Part shown: in pieces, positions 7,094-16,741 of the stretch
How the letters are laid out: the number at the start of each line of letters is the position of its first letter
Numbering within the stretch: position 1 is the first letter of the stretch
Assembly (NCBI GenBank): GCA_007133145.1
Contig: SLNF01000250.1
Span: 1-35,524, forward strand
From: Nitriliruptorales bacterium
Lineage (GTDB): Bacteria > Actinomycetota > Nitriliruptoria > Euzebyales > Egibacteraceae
Length of the DNA stretch: 35,524 nucleotides
Direction: 5' to 3'
Notes under the pieces: generated by a model
Told to the model about the DNA's origin: nothing
What the model saw: only the letters and a program-made list of their open reading frames with translations
The model's database searches: none
Position numbers and translations under genes: made by a program

Positions 7094-8530
7094 TCAGAAC
7101 TGGAAGTAGATGAACGGGGCGACGCCCGGTGGGCCGAGGGCGTCGATGACGACGAGGGCGCCGGCGAGCGCGAGGGCCTGCCCGGCCAGCGGCAGGCGGC
7201 TGAACTGCGCCTGGATCGCCTCGCCGGTGCCCTCGGGGAGGAACTGCACGGCGATCGTCGCGACGATGACCGCGAGCACCGGCACGGTGACGAGCGGCGC
7301 GGGACCCGGCGCGGTGGCCAGCCGGGTGAGCATCGTCGTGGCGACCTCGAAGGACTCGGCGCGGAAGAAGACCCAGCCGAGGCAGACGACGTGGAAGGTC
7401 ACGAGCCAGCGCCGTGTCTCGATCCACCACGGCTCGAGGGGGGCGAGGCCGGGCCGGCGCGGCGCCGGCCGGGCGCGGCGGCGCTCCTCGAGGAAGCGCT
7501 CGAGCGCGAGCCAGCCGCCGTGCAGGGCGCCCCAGGCGACGAACGTCCAGGCCGCCCCGTGCCACAGCCCCCCGAGCAGCATCGTGAGCAGGAGGTTGCG
7601 GTACGTGCGCGCGCGCCCGTGCGCCGACCCGCCCAGCGGGATGTAGAGATAGTCGCGCAGCCAGCGCGACAGCGTCATGTGCCACCGACGCCAGAAGTCC
7701 CGCAGCGTCCTCGCCGCGTAGGGGCGGTTGAAGTTGTCGGGGAAGGTGAACCCCAGCAGCATCGCGCAGCCGATGGCGATGTCGGTGTAGCCGGAGAAAT
7801 CGGTGTAGATCTGCGCGGCGTAGCCGTAGACCGCGATGAGGATCTCCCCCGAGGAGTACGCCGAGGGGTTGGCGAAGACCTCGTCGACGATCGCGCTCGC
7901 GAGGAAGCTCGCGACGACGACTTTCTTGAACAGCCCCGCGGTGATGAGGCCGAAGGCGCGTCCGGTGTCGAGGACCTGCCCGGCGCGCGTCGCGAGCTGC
8001 GGCAGGAACTCCCGGGCGCGGACGATCGGCCCGGCCACGAGCTGGGGGAAGAAGGCGAGGAAGACCGCGACGTCGAGGTGGCTCGCTGGCTCGAGCTCGC
8101 GGCGACCGATGTCGACGACGTAGCTGATCGCCTGGAAGGTGAAGAACGAGATCCCCACCGGCAGGACGATCTCGAGCAGCGGGAACGGCGAGGACACCCC
8201 GAAGCGCGCGAGGAGGTTGGCCATCGAGGCGACGAAGAAGCCGTAGTACTTGAACCAGCCGAGCACCGCGAGGTCGCCAGCCACCGTCCAGCGAACGAGG
8301 GTGCGGCGGCGTTCGTCATCGTCGGCGGCGGCGATGCGCAGCGCCATCACTTGGTTGAAGACCGTGACCCCCGCGAGCAGGAAGAGGAAGCGGGGGTCCC
8401 AGGCGGCGTAGAAGACATAGCTCGCCCCGAGCATGAAGAGCTTCCAGCGCACCGGTTGCGGCGTCAGCAGCCAACTCGCGACGAGCACGACCGCGAAGAA
8501 GATCGCGTACTGCACCGTCGGGAAGAGCAT
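7094..8530 (-). CDS. MBOAT-family O-acyltransferase (AlgI-like)
   Basis: 478 aa polytopic protein; GISFFTFQAISYVVDIGRRELEP, FPQLVAGPIVRAREFLPQL, DFWRRWHMTLSRWLRDYLYIPLGGS, LLGGLWHGAAWTFVAWGALHG. Confidence 0.95.
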   Translation of the reverse strand: MLFPTVQYAIFFAVVLVASWLLTPQPVRWKLFMLGASYVFYAAWDPRFLFLLAGVTVFNQVMALRIAAADDDERRRTLVRWTVAGDLAVLGWFKYYGFFVASMANLLARFGVSSPFPLLEIVLPVGISFFTFQAISYVVDIGRRELEPASHLDVAVFLAFFPQLVAGPIVRAREFLPQLATRAGQVLDTGRAFGLITAGLFKKVVVASFLASAIVDEVFANPSAYSSGEILIAVYGYAAQIYTDFSGYTDIAIGCAMLLGFTFPDNFNRPYAARTLRDFWRRWHMTLSRWLRDYLYIPLGGSAHGRARTYRNLLLTMLLGGLWHGAAWTFVAWGALHGGWLALERFLEERRRARPAPRRPGLAPLEPWWIETRRWLVTFHVVCLGWVFFRAESFEVATTMLTRLATAPGPAPLVTVPVLAVIVATIAVQFLPEGTGEAIQAQFSRLPLAGQALALAGALVVIDALGPPGVAPFIYFQF

Positions 8531-8767
8531 CGCACCGTCAGCGAGGGCGGCCTGCCCCGGCGCGGAGATGGCACCGAGCGCCCCATCGGGGAGGTCGACG
8601 GCAGTCTACGCAGACGGCTCGTCCACGCGGGCAGGCCTCGACGGCGTCAGCCTCACGGCCCGACGAGTCGGCGGGCGCTGAGCGTGGGTACCGCGGCGGG
8701 GCCCGGCGCTCATGGCAGTCTGCGCGGATGCGGGGCGCGACAGCGGGCCCCCCGGGATGGAGGCGAC

Positions 8768-9433
8768 GTGGGCGCTGAGCAGGCCGACCTGCGCGTGCTG
8801 CGGGTCTTCACCGACGCCGACGGCAGCGGCGGCAACCCCCTGGGGGTGCATCTCGCCGGCGCCGCGGTCCCACCGGTCCACCGTCAGGCCGAGGCCGCCC
8901 GTCTGGGCTTCAGCGAGACGGTCTTCGTCGACGACCCCGAGCGCGGCGTCGTCGACATCCGGACGCCGACGATGCCGCTGCCCTTCGCCGGGCATCCCCT
9001 CGTGGGCGTCGGCTGGCTGCTCGCGCGGGAGGGCGCCGGCCCTGCCGTGCTGCGCCCGCCCGCAGGTGCGGTGCCGACCTGGACGGAGGGCCCGCGGCGC
9101 TGGATCCGTGGGCGCGCCGCGTGGGCCCCGCCGATGGTCTTGTGGGCCTGCGCCTCACCCGCCGAGGTCGAATGCCTGGAGGGGCCCCCGCCGGGTGTGG
9201 GCTTCGCCTACTGCTGGGCCTACCTCGACGAGGAGCGCGGGCTCGTGCGCGCCCGGGCCTTCGCCGAGGAGGCCGGCATCGCCGAGGACGAGGCGACCGG
9301 CTCGGCGGCGCTGCGCCTCGCCGCCGCCCTCGACCGGCCCCTCACGATCCGCCAGGGGGCCGGCTCGGAGCTGCGTGCACGACCCGGACCCGCCGGCACG
9401 ACCGAGGTCGGCGGGCTCGTCGGCTTGGCCTGA
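8768..9433 (+). CDS. PhzF family epimerase/isomerase-like protein (short form, GTG start)
   Basis: LRVFTDADGSGGNPLGV, LGFSETVFVDD, MPLPFAGHPLVGVGWLL, DEATGSAALRLAA. Confidence 0.85.
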   Translation: MGAEQADLRVLRVFTDADGSGGNPLGVHLAGAAVPPVHRQAEAARLGFSETVFVDDPERGVVDIRTPTMPLPFAGHPLVGVGWLLAREGAGPAVLRPPAGAVPTWTEGPRRWIRGRAAWAPPMVLWACASPAEVECLEGPPPGVGFAYCWAYLDEERGLVRARAFAEEAGIAEDEATGSAALRLAAALDRPLTIRQGAGSELRARPGPAGTTEVGGLVGLA

Positions 9434-9540
9434 GGCCGCTCCGCGGCGCGGGTGAGACCGCCGCCCGGGGGGAAGGCACGGGGACGTGACGATGGCGGCG
9501 GCCCGCCGCCGTGGCCGAACCCGAGCCGAGGAGGCATCCC

Positions 9541-9882
9541 ATGGCCGTGACCCACGTCGCGCTGTTCCGCTTCACCGAGGAGTCCACGAGCGGGCAGGTG
9601 GCCGCGTTGGCCGACGGGCTCGCGGGCCTGCCCTCGGAGGTCCCGACGCTCCGCTCGTTCACCTTCGGCCCCGACCTCGGGCTGCTCGAGGGCATCAGCG
9701 ACGCGAGCTGGGACTACGGCGTCGTCGCGACCTTCGACGACGCCGACGGCTACCACGCCTACCGAACCCATCCCGCCCACGTCGCCGTCGTCAAGGAGCG
9801 CCTCTCGCCGATCGCCGCCGACCGCGCGACGATCCAGCTCCACGGTGCCCCGGACCGGCCGGCCCCCCTCGCGAGTCCCTGA
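9541..9882 (+). CDS. Dabb (stress-responsive alpha/beta barrel) domain protein
   Basis: MAVTHVALFRFTEESTSGQVAALADGLAGLP...FGPDLG...YGVVATFDDADGYHAYRTHPAHVAVVKE. Confidence 0.85.
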   Translation: MAVTHVALFRFTEESTSGQVAALADGLAGLPSEVPTLRSFTFGPDLGLLEGISDASWDYGVVATFDDADGYHAYRTHPAHVAVVKERLSPIAADRATIQLHGAPDRPAPLASP

Positions 9883-9912
9883 CCCCGGGGTGCGCCGCGC
9901 ACCGGCGATCCC

Positions 9913-9918
9913 TACGAT
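9913..9918 (+). promoter_or_regulatory. Candidate -10 element (TACGAT) for leaderless nif3-like transcript
   Basis: TANNNT hexamer 8 nt before ATG at 9927. Confidence 0.45.
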
Positions 9919-9926
9919 GCGCGGCG

Positions 9927-11111
9927 ATGGTTGACCGCGTGGCGGACTGGGTTGCCCTCCTCGCTGCGGCGTACCCCCCGGGTGATGCCGAGCCCTGGGA
10001 CAACGTCGGGCTGCAGGTGGGCGCGCGCGACGACGCGGTGACGCGGGTCCTCGTGGCCCTCGAGGTCGTCGACGCCGTCCTCGACGAGGCCGCCGACGTC
10101 GGCGCCGACCTCGTCGTCACGCACCACCCCCTGCTCTTCCGGCCGCTCGCCGCGCTCACCCCCGACAGCGCTGCGGGGCGCCTCGCGCTGCGGGCGGCAC
10201 GCGAGGGCCGGGCGGTGCTCGCCGCGCATACGAACTTCGACGTCGCGGAGGAGGCGACGACGACGCCGATCGTCGAACTGCTCGGGCTCGAACGTGTGCG
10301 GCCGCTCGACCCTCGCCCCGACCGCGGCGGGGAGATCGGCAAGCTCACGACCTTCGTGCCGCGCGAGCACACCGGCGCGGTCATCGCCGCGTTGTCGGCG
10401 GCGGGCGCGGGCGTCATCGGCGAGTACGACGAGTGCACCTTCCGCGTGCCCGGGACCGGCACGTTCCGACCGTCGGCGTCGGCGAACCCCGAGCGCGGCG
10501 CGCGTGGTCAGCGCAACGAGGTCGCCGAGGACCGCCTCGAGGTCGAGGTGCGTCGCGACGGGCTCGACGCCGCGCTCGCCGCGCTCGAGGAGGCCCACCC
10601 CTACGAGGAGGTGGCCTACGACGTCTACCTCCTCGACGACCAGCGCCGGCCCCGAAAGGGGCTCGGACGGGTCGGAGCGTTGCCCGAGCCGGCGAGCCTG
10701 CGCGCGGTCGCCGACGCCCTTGCGGTGGGCCTGCCGAGCCCACACCTGCGCGTCGCCGGCGACCTCGACCGCCCGGTGCGGCGTGTCGCAGCCTGTGGCG
10801 GTGCCGGCGACGGACTCATCGGCGCGGCCCTCACCGCCGGGGCCGACCTCTACGTGACCGGCGACCTGCGCCACCATCCCGCGCTCGACGCCCGCAGCCA
10901 GGGCCTCGCGCTCATCGACGCGGGGCACCACGCCACCGAGGCCGCCGCGCTGCCGCTGCTGCGGACCGCGCTCGTCGAGGGCGCCGCCGGCCGCGGCCTC
11001 ACCGCGGCGGTGGCCGCGAGCGCCGTCGACACCGACCCCTGGTCGGCCTACCGTCCGCCACCTCCCGCGGCAGGCGCCGCGGGCCGCGACGAGGAAGGCA
11101 TCGCTCGATGA
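9927..11111 (+). CDS. Nif3-like dinuclear metal center hexameric protein
   Basis: WDNVGLQVG, DLVVTHHPLLFRPL, AAHTNFDVA, HPYEEVAYDVYLL, GADLYVTGDLRHHPALDA, LIDAGHHATE. Confidence 0.93.
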   Translation: MVDRVADWVALLAAAYPPGDAEPWDNVGLQVGARDDAVTRVLVALEVVDAVLDEAADVGADLVVTHHPLLFRPLAALTPDSAAGRLALRAAREGRAVLAAHTNFDVAEEATTTPIVELLGLERVRPLDPRPDRGGEIGKLTTFVPREHTGAVIAALSAAGAGVIGEYDECTFRVPGTGTFRPSASANPERGARGQRNEVAEDRLEVEVRRDGLDAALAALEEAHPYEEVAYDVYLLDDQRRPRKGLGRVGALPEPASLRAVADALAVGLPSPHLRVAGDLDRPVRRVAACGGAGDGLIGAALTAGADLYVTGDLRHHPALDARSQGLALIDAGHHATEAAALPLLRTALVEGAAGRGLTAAVAASAVDTDPWSAYRPPPPAAGAAGRDEEGIAR

Positions 11112-11842
11112 CGACGGCCACGCCAGAGCAGCAACGCCAGCTCCTCGACCTCCAGGCCGTCGACACGACGATCCGCCAACTCGAGCACCGTCGCGCGAAC
11201 CTGCCCGAGCAGCAGCAGCTCGACGCCGAGGTCGAGACCCTCGAGCGCGTGCGGGGTGAGCTCGCGACCGCGCGTGAGGAGCTCGCGACCGTCGAGCGCC
11301 GCCAGAGCCGTCTCGAGGGTGAGGTCGCCGCCGTCGACAGCCGGCGGAAGTCCGAGGAGGGCCGGATGTACTCCGGGCAGATCACCTCCGAGAAGGAGCT
11401 CGCGGCGATCCGCGGTGAGCTCAACTCGCTCAAGACCCGCAAGTCCGACCTCGAGGACGAGCTCCTCGAGCTCATGGAGCGCCGCGAGGAGCTCGAGTCG
11501 CTCAGTGAGGAGCTCACGACCCGCCGCGCCGAGCTCGAGGACGCCGTCGAGACGCTCACCCGCGAGCGGGACGAGGCCGCGACGGGCATCGACGCCGAGC
11601 TCGTCGAGCGCCGCCGCGAGCGGGCCGACGTCGCCGAGCCGCTGCCGGCCCCGCTGCTCGCCTTCTACGACGAGCTCCTCGCGCGCAAGCAGGGCCTCGC
11701 CGTCGCCGAGCTCCAGGGGCGGATGTGCGCCGGGTGCCGCCTCGAGCTCACCGCCATCGAGCTCGAGGAGGTCCGCGCGGAGGCGAAGGGCGGCCTGCCG
11801 CGCTGCGAGCAGTGCGAGCGCATCCTCGTCATCGCCAAGTGA
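11108..11842 (+). CDS. Zinc ribbon coiled-coil protein (C4-type, CT398-like)
   Basis: Long heptad coiled coil followed by CAGCRLELT...RCEQCERILV; start overlaps the upstream stop (ATGA). Confidence 0.9.
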   Translation: MTTATPEQQRQLLDLQAVDTTIRQLEHRRANLPEQQQLDAEVETLERVRGELATAREELATVERRQSRLEGEVAAVDSRRKSEEGRMYSGQITSEKELAAIRGELNSLKTRKSDLEDELLELMERREELESLSEELTTRRAELEDAVETLTRERDEAATGIDAELVERRRERADVAEPLPAPLLAFYDELLARKQGLAVAELQGRMCAGCRLELTAIELEEVRAEAKGGLPRCEQCERILVIAK

Positions 11843-11909
11843 GGGCACCCCGCCCTGGGGGCGGCGCCATCGGGCGTCGCCGGTCCCCCGCAGTGGGTAC
11901 CCTCGGGGT

Positions 11910-12286
11910 GCGAGGGGAGTTGGCCAGGCGACCGCGGCGGCGCGAGCCGTCGAGGAAAGTCCGGACTCCACAGGGCACGACGCTGGGTAACCCCCAGGCG
12001 CGGTGACGCGCGGGAGCAGCCAACAGAGAGCAGACCGCCGAACGGCGCCCGCCAGGGCGTGCGTGGTGAGGGTGAAAGGGTGCGGTAAGAGCGCACCGGC
12101 GTCGGCGGTGACGTCGACGGCCAGGGAGCCCCGTCGGGAGCAAGGCCAAGCAGGCGCGTCGAGGTGGCCCGCCAAGCGCCAGGTAGGCCGCACGAGCCGG
12201 ACGGTGACGTTCGGCCCAGACAGATGGTCGCCGCCCGGCGGGATGCCGCCGGGCACAGAATCCGGCTTACCGGCCGACTCCCCTCG
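11910..12286 (+). ncRNA. rnpB: RNase P RNA component (bacterial class A)
   Basis: GAGGAAAGTCCGGACTCCACAGGGC, ACAGAGAGCAGACCGCC, GGTGAAAGGGTGCGGTAAGAGCGCACCG, ACAGAATCCGGCTTACCGGCCGACTCCCCTC; P1 pairing gaggggagttggcc / ggccgactcccctc. Confidence 0.95.
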
Positions 12287-12567
12287 TGTCCGGACCCCGA
12301 CCATCCCTCGTCCCTCGCTCGAGGTTCGTCTGAGGTCCCGACGCCGCGGCTGCGGGGGCGCGGCGGCAACCGTGCGCCGCACGGAGGTGGTCGCGCCGGA
12401 CCACCCGCGCGCCCGTCGGTGGTCGGCGTCGGCGCGGTCTGCGGGTCCGCCCGCATCGCTATGGTGGTGAATGGGCGGCGCCCGCCCGGGTGGCGCAGCG
12501 TTCGATGAGGTCTTCTCGGCGTCGTGAAGCGCCCAAGGTGGCGTACGGACGGAGGAAAGGACGGCAT

Positions 12568-13725
12568 ATGGTGACGAGACGGTGGGCCTACCTCCTCGCC
12601 CTGGCGCTGCTCGGCGCCCTCGCCCTCGCGGGCTGCGCGGAGGATGCCGGGGAGGCGACCGACGACGACGCAACCGAGGAGGACGCCGCGGTCGACGAGA
12701 CCGAGGACGACGTCGGCGACGCCGAGCAACCGTTCGCCGGCGAGACGCTCACGGTGCTCAACTGGAACGACTACGGCTCGGACCAGGACTACGCCATCGA
12801 GGGCTTCGAGGAGCGCACCGGCGCGACGGTCCGGCACGTCTACCACTCCAGTGGCGAGGAGCTCCGCGAGATCCTGCGCACTGGCGGCATCGGTGAGATC
12901 GACGTCACGAACCCGAACTTCTCCTTCCTCCAGCAGATGGTCGACGAGGGCATGCTGCAGCCGCTCGATGAGTCCCAGCTCGACAACCTCGACGACGTCT
13001 ACGACGACTTCCTCGCGAGCGAGGACCTCTACGCCGACGGCGAGCTCTACGGAGCCCCGTGGGTCTGGGGGAGCACAGGGCTGACGTACAACACCGAGCA
13101 CTTCGACGAGGAGCCCACGAGCTGGGAGGTCCTCTGGGACCCCGAGTGGGAGGGGCAGGTCGGCTTCATGGACAGCCCCATCGAGGCGATCATGCTCGCC
13201 GCCCTCTACCTCGGCGACGACCCCCACGACCCCGACCTCGACGCCGTGCGCGAGGCGCTCGTCGAGATGCGACCCAACGTCGAGCTCTACTGGGGTTCGA
13301 GTGACGACTGGACGCGGGCCTTCACGACCGAGGCGATCAGCGTCGGCAACTTCTGGGCCGGCGACGCCGGCAGCATGATGGCCGAGGGCGAGCCGGTGGG
13401 CTACACGATCCCCGAGGAAGGGGCGGTGGGCTGGATCGACGCCTGGACGGTCGTCGCCGACGCGCCGAACCCCGAGCTGGCCCACGCCTGGATCGACTGG
13501 ATGATCAGCGAGGACTTCCTCGTCGAGTGGGGCGAGGACCCCGCGGGCAACGCCCCCGCACCCGCGAACGAACGGGCACAGGAGCAGCTCTCCGACGAGG
13601 CGAGGGAGCGCATCCAGGCCTTCCCCGAGCAGGTCGAGGACCTCGCGATCATGGGGGCGCTCACCCAGGAGGAGCAGCAGGCCTACACCGACCTCCTCGC
13701 CGAGGTCAAGGCCGGCGTGCAGTGA
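12568..13725 (+). CDS. ABC transporter substrate-binding lipoprotein (spermidine/putrescine PotD-like family)
   Basis: Lipobox LALAGC; LTVLNWNDYGSDQDYAIEGFEERTGATV, APWVWGSTGLTYNTEHF, SWEVLWDPEWEGQVGFMDS, GWIDAWTVVADAPNPELAHAWIDWMIS; RBS GGAGGAAAGG. Confidence 0.9.
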   Translation: MVTRRWAYLLALALLGALALAGCAEDAGEATDDDATEEDAAVDETEDDVGDAEQPFAGETLTVLNWNDYGSDQDYAIEGFEERTGATVRHVYHSSGEELREILRTGGIGEIDVTNPNFSFLQQMVDEGMLQPLDESQLDNLDDVYDDFLASEDLYADGELYGAPWVWGSTGLTYNTEHFDEEPTSWEVLWDPEWEGQVGFMDSPIEAIMLAALYLGDDPHDPDLDAVREALVEMRPNVELYWGSSDDWTRAFTTEAISVGNFWAGDAGSMMAEGEPVGYTIPEEGAVGWIDAWTVVADAPNPELAHAWIDWMISEDFLVEWGEDPAGNAPAPANERAQEQLSDEARERIQAFPEQVEDLAIMGALTQEEQQAYTDLLAEVKAGVQ

Positions 13726-13732
13726 CCCGGCC

Positions 13733-14659
13733 ATGACGGCAGCCAGCGGCGCCGCCTCTCCGCCGTCGGCCGGCGTCCCCCCGCACCGGTCGGCGACGGC
13801 AGCGTGGCGCCGCTGGTCCCGCGCGGGGCTCATGCTCCCGAGCGGGCTCCTTCTCGTCGCGCTCGTCGTCGCGCCGCTCGGGCTCCTCGTCTACTTCGGA
13901 CTGCTCTCCGGCCCCGGCGTCGACGGCCGCGTCACCGGCGAGGAGTGGGGCCGCATCGCCGGGCAGCCCGAGCTCTACGGCCGCCTGCTCCTGCGCTCGC
14001 TGGGGCTCGGCCTCGCGGCCACCGCCCTGACGATCGTCGTCGCGTGGCCGACAGCGTGGGCGCTGTCGCGCCACGTCCGTCGCGTGCGCGCGCTCTACCT
14101 CGCCCTCGTCATCATCCCCCACCTCACGTCGTCGCTGCTGCTCATCTACGCGATGTACGTCCTCATCGCCCCAGGCGGTCCGCTCATGGCCGCGCTCGTC
14201 GGCGTGGGCCTGGCCGGGGCGGGTGACTCGCTGCTCTTCACGAGATGGGCGGTGCTGCTCATGCTCGCCTACCTCTTCCTGCCGTTCATGGTCATCGCGC
14301 TCTACGCCGCCGTCGAACGCATCGACGACACCGTGCTCGACGCCGCCCGTAGCCTCGGTGCCGGGAGTTGGCAGCGCTTCCGTCACGTCGTCCTGCCCCT
14401 GACCGCGCCAGGCATGCTCGCCGGACTCGTCATCGTCTTCACACCCGCGGCCGGGGCGTTCGTGGAGGCGCAGATCCTCGGCGGCACCGACGGGATGATG
14501 TTCGGCACGCTCATCAGCGAGCAGGTCTCACGGGTGAACAACCAGCCGCGGGCCGCGGCGATGTCGGTCATCCTCCTCGTGTCGATCCTCATGCTGCTCG
14601 GCGGTCTGCGCTGGGGCCTGCGCCGGGCCTTCCCCGGTGCCCTGCGGGCGAGGAGGTGA
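13733..14659 (+). CDS. ABC transporter permease (PotB-like)
   Basis: Polytopic; ALYAAVERIDDTVLDAARSLGAGSWQRFRHVVLPLTAPGMLAGLVIVF (EAA loop). Confidence 0.9.
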   Translation: MTAASGAASPPSAGVPPHRSATAAWRRWSRAGLMLPSGLLLVALVVAPLGLLVYFGLLSGPGVDGRVTGEEWGRIAGQPELYGRLLLRSLGLGLAATALTIVVAWPTAWALSRHVRRVRALYLALVIIPHLTSSLLLIYAMYVLIAPGGPLMAALVGVGLAGAGDSLLFTRWAVLLMLAYLFLPFMVIALYAAVERIDDTVLDAARSLGAGSWQRFRHVVLPLTAPGMLAGLVIVFTPAAGAFVEAQILGGTDGMMFGTLISEQVSRVNNQPRAAAMSVILLVSILMLLGGLRWGLRRAFPGALRARR

Positions 14660-14661
14660 CG

Positions 14662-15561
14662 GTGGCCACGACGACCGAGGCCCCCACCGCGCACCCCGGC
14701 GCCGACACCGCCCTCGACGCGGCCGACGCGCCACGACGCAGCGTGCGTCGGCGGGGACGTCCCGGCTGGCTGGCCTGGCTCTGGCTCGTGCTCGGGATCG
14801 TCTACACGCCCGTCGCCGTCGTCATCGTCCTGTCGTTCAACGCCTCGCGCTACGGCACCCTGCCCTTCCAGCCGACGACGCAGTGGTACGCCGCGCTCGC
14901 CAGCAACGACGCCCTCATCGCCGCGACCGGGCGCAGCATCGTGCTGTCGACGACCGTCGCGCTCGCCGCGGCGCTGCTCGGCACCGCGCTCGCGCTGTGG
15001 ATCGTGCGGGTCGCCCAGCGCGGGGCGACGGTGTTCACCGTCCTGCTCACCACGGCGATCACCGTCCCGTGGCTCATCCTCGCGGTGGCCATGCTCCTCG
15101 TCGCCAACGCCGTTGGCCTCGGCCGCGGCCTGGGGCTGCTCTTCCTCGGCAGCCTCGCCGTCGCCCTGCCCTACGTCGTCCTCGTCGTCGTCGCGCGTCT
15201 GCAGGGGCTCGGCACCGAGCTCGAGGACGCGGCGCGCTCGCTCGGTGCGCGCCCCATCACGGCGTTCCGCCTCGTGACCCTGCCGCTCATCGCCAAGGCC
15301 GTGCTCGGCGGTACGCTCCTCGCCTTCGTCATCACCTTCAACAACTTCCCCATCCACTTCTTCCTCGCCCCGTTCGGCTACAACACCCTGCCGATGGAGA
15401 TCTACACCTTCGTCCTCTCCGGCTACGACCCCGACATCAACGCCCTCGCCACGGTGCTCATCGGTGTCGCGGTGACCGTGGGACTCGTGCTGCTCGCCGT
15501 CGCGCGGCGCCGGGGAGGCGACCGCACCGCAGCCGCCGGCATCGAGGAGGTCTGGGGATGA
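14662..15561 (+). CDS. ABC transporter permease (PotC-like), GTG start
   Basis: Polytopic; LGTELEDAARSLGARPITAFRLVTLPLIAKAVLGGTLLAFVITFNNFPIHFFL. Confidence 0.9.
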   Translation: MATTTEAPTAHPGADTALDAADAPRRSVRRRGRPGWLAWLWLVLGIVYTPVAVVIVLSFNASRYGTLPFQPTTQWYAALASNDALIAATGRSIVLSTTVALAAALLGTALALWIVRVAQRGATVFTVLLTTAITVPWLILAVAMLLVANAVGLGRGLGLLFLGSLAVALPYVVLVVVARLQGLGTELEDAARSLGARPITAFRLVTLPLIAKAVLGGTLLAFVITFNNFPIHFFLAPFGYNTLPMEIYTFVLSGYDPDINALATVLIGVAVTVGLVLLAVARRRGGDRTAAAGIEEVWG

Positions 15562-15567
15562 GCCGCG

Positions 15568-16692
15568 ATGGCTGACCTGCGCCTCGACGACGTATGGCTG
15601 TCCTACGCCGCCGACGAGCCCGCGGTCTTGCGGGGGCTGTCGATCGACGTCGCCGACGGGGAGTTCTACGCGATGGTGGGCCCCTCGGGCTCGGGCAAGA
15701 CCTCGATCCTCAAGGTCCTCGGCGGCTTCCTCGCCCCCGACGCCGGCAGGGTGCTCCTCGACGGCTCGGACGTCAGCGGCGTGCCCCCTGAGCGTCGTGA
15801 CCTCGGCATCGTCTTCCAGAGCTATGCCCTCTTCCCGCATCTCACCGTCGGCGAGAACGTCGGCTTCGGGCTGCGGATGCGCGGCATGCGCCCGCGCGAG
15901 CAGCGCGGCGAGGTCGCCCGGCTGCTCGAGCTCGTCGGCCTGCCCGGGCTGCAGGCGCGCTACCCCGACGAGCTCTCAGGGGGCCAGCAGCAGCGCGTCG
16001 CGCTCGCGCGGGCGCTCGTGACCCGCCCGAAGGCGCTCCTGCTCGACGAGCCACTCAGCGCGCTCGACCGGAAGATCCGTCAGGAGATGCAGGGCGAGCT
16101 GCGCCGGATCCAGCGCGAGGCGGGAGTCACCGCGATCATCGTCACCCATGACCAGGAGGAGGCGCTCGCCCTCGGCGACCGGCTCATGGTCCTCGACGCC
16201 GGCGAGGTCCGCCAGGAGGGCCGGCCCTCGTGGGTCTACAGCCACCCCCGCAACCGGTTCGTCGCGACGTTCCTCGGCAGCGCGAACCTCCTGTCGGGCA
16301 CCGTCGAGGCGGTCGAGCCGAGCCGGATCGACCTCGGGGGACCGATCGCGGACGGTCTCGCCCTGCCCGATGACGCGCGCGCCGGCGACCGCGTGACCGT
16401 GTGCGTGCGCCCCGAGCGCTGGCGCCTGGCGGCCGTCGGCGAGCCGCGCGACGCCGGCGTCACCCTCGATGCGACGGTGCGCCGCGTCCAGCTCAGCGGA
16501 CAGGTCGGCGAGGCCCTGCTCGACAGCGAGCTCGGCGAGCTCGCCGTCACCGTCCTGTCGAGCCAGGTCGCCGAGCTCCGCGAGGGCACGAGCGTGCGCC
16601 TGCACGCCAGGCCCCGGGAGATCCACGTCCTCGATGAGCTCGAGTCGGCGGCCTCGGGCGCGGCGACTGCGGCCACCGGGCCGGCGCGGTGA
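15568..16692 (+). CDS. ABC transporter ATP-binding protein (PotA-like, TOBE domain)
   Basis: Walker A GPSGSGKTS, signature LSGGQQQRVALARAL, Walker B LLLDEPLSALD, H-loop VTHDQEEAL, C-terminal TOBE-like region. Confidence 0.95.
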   Translation: MADLRLDDVWLSYAADEPAVLRGLSIDVADGEFYAMVGPSGSGKTSILKVLGGFLAPDAGRVLLDGSDVSGVPPERRDLGIVFQSYALFPHLTVGENVGFGLRMRGMRPREQRGEVARLLELVGLPGLQARYPDELSGGQQQRVALARALVTRPKALLLDEPLSALDRKIRQEMQGELRRIQREAGVTAIIVTHDQEEALALGDRLMVLDAGEVRQEGRPSWVYSHPRNRFVATFLGSANLLSGTVEAVEPSRIDLGGPIADGLALPDDARAGDRVTVCVRPERWRLAAVGEPRDAGVTLDATVRRVQLSGQVGEALLDSELGELAVTVLSSQVAELREGTSVRLHARPREIHVLDELESAASGAATAATGPAR

Positions 16693-16741
16693 GCGCCGCA
16701 GCGCAGGACAGGGGAGCGCACCGCGGGTGCGGAGCGGCGTC

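Noticed and set aside
6869-8767. Plus-strand part of the 854-aa ORF upstream of PhzF
   Set aside because: Antisense to the SGNH and MBOAT genes; only the 8768-9433 part has protein-family motifs.
12287-12567. Riboswitch or second small RNA between rnpB and the transporter operon
   Set aside because: No conserved riboswitch core or clear stem set could be recognised; only an RBS near 12550-12558 is evident.
11665-13833. 722-aa minus-strand ORF across rnpB and the SBP gene
   Set aside because: Crosses RNase P RNA and runs antisense to the lipoprotein gene; no domain recognised.
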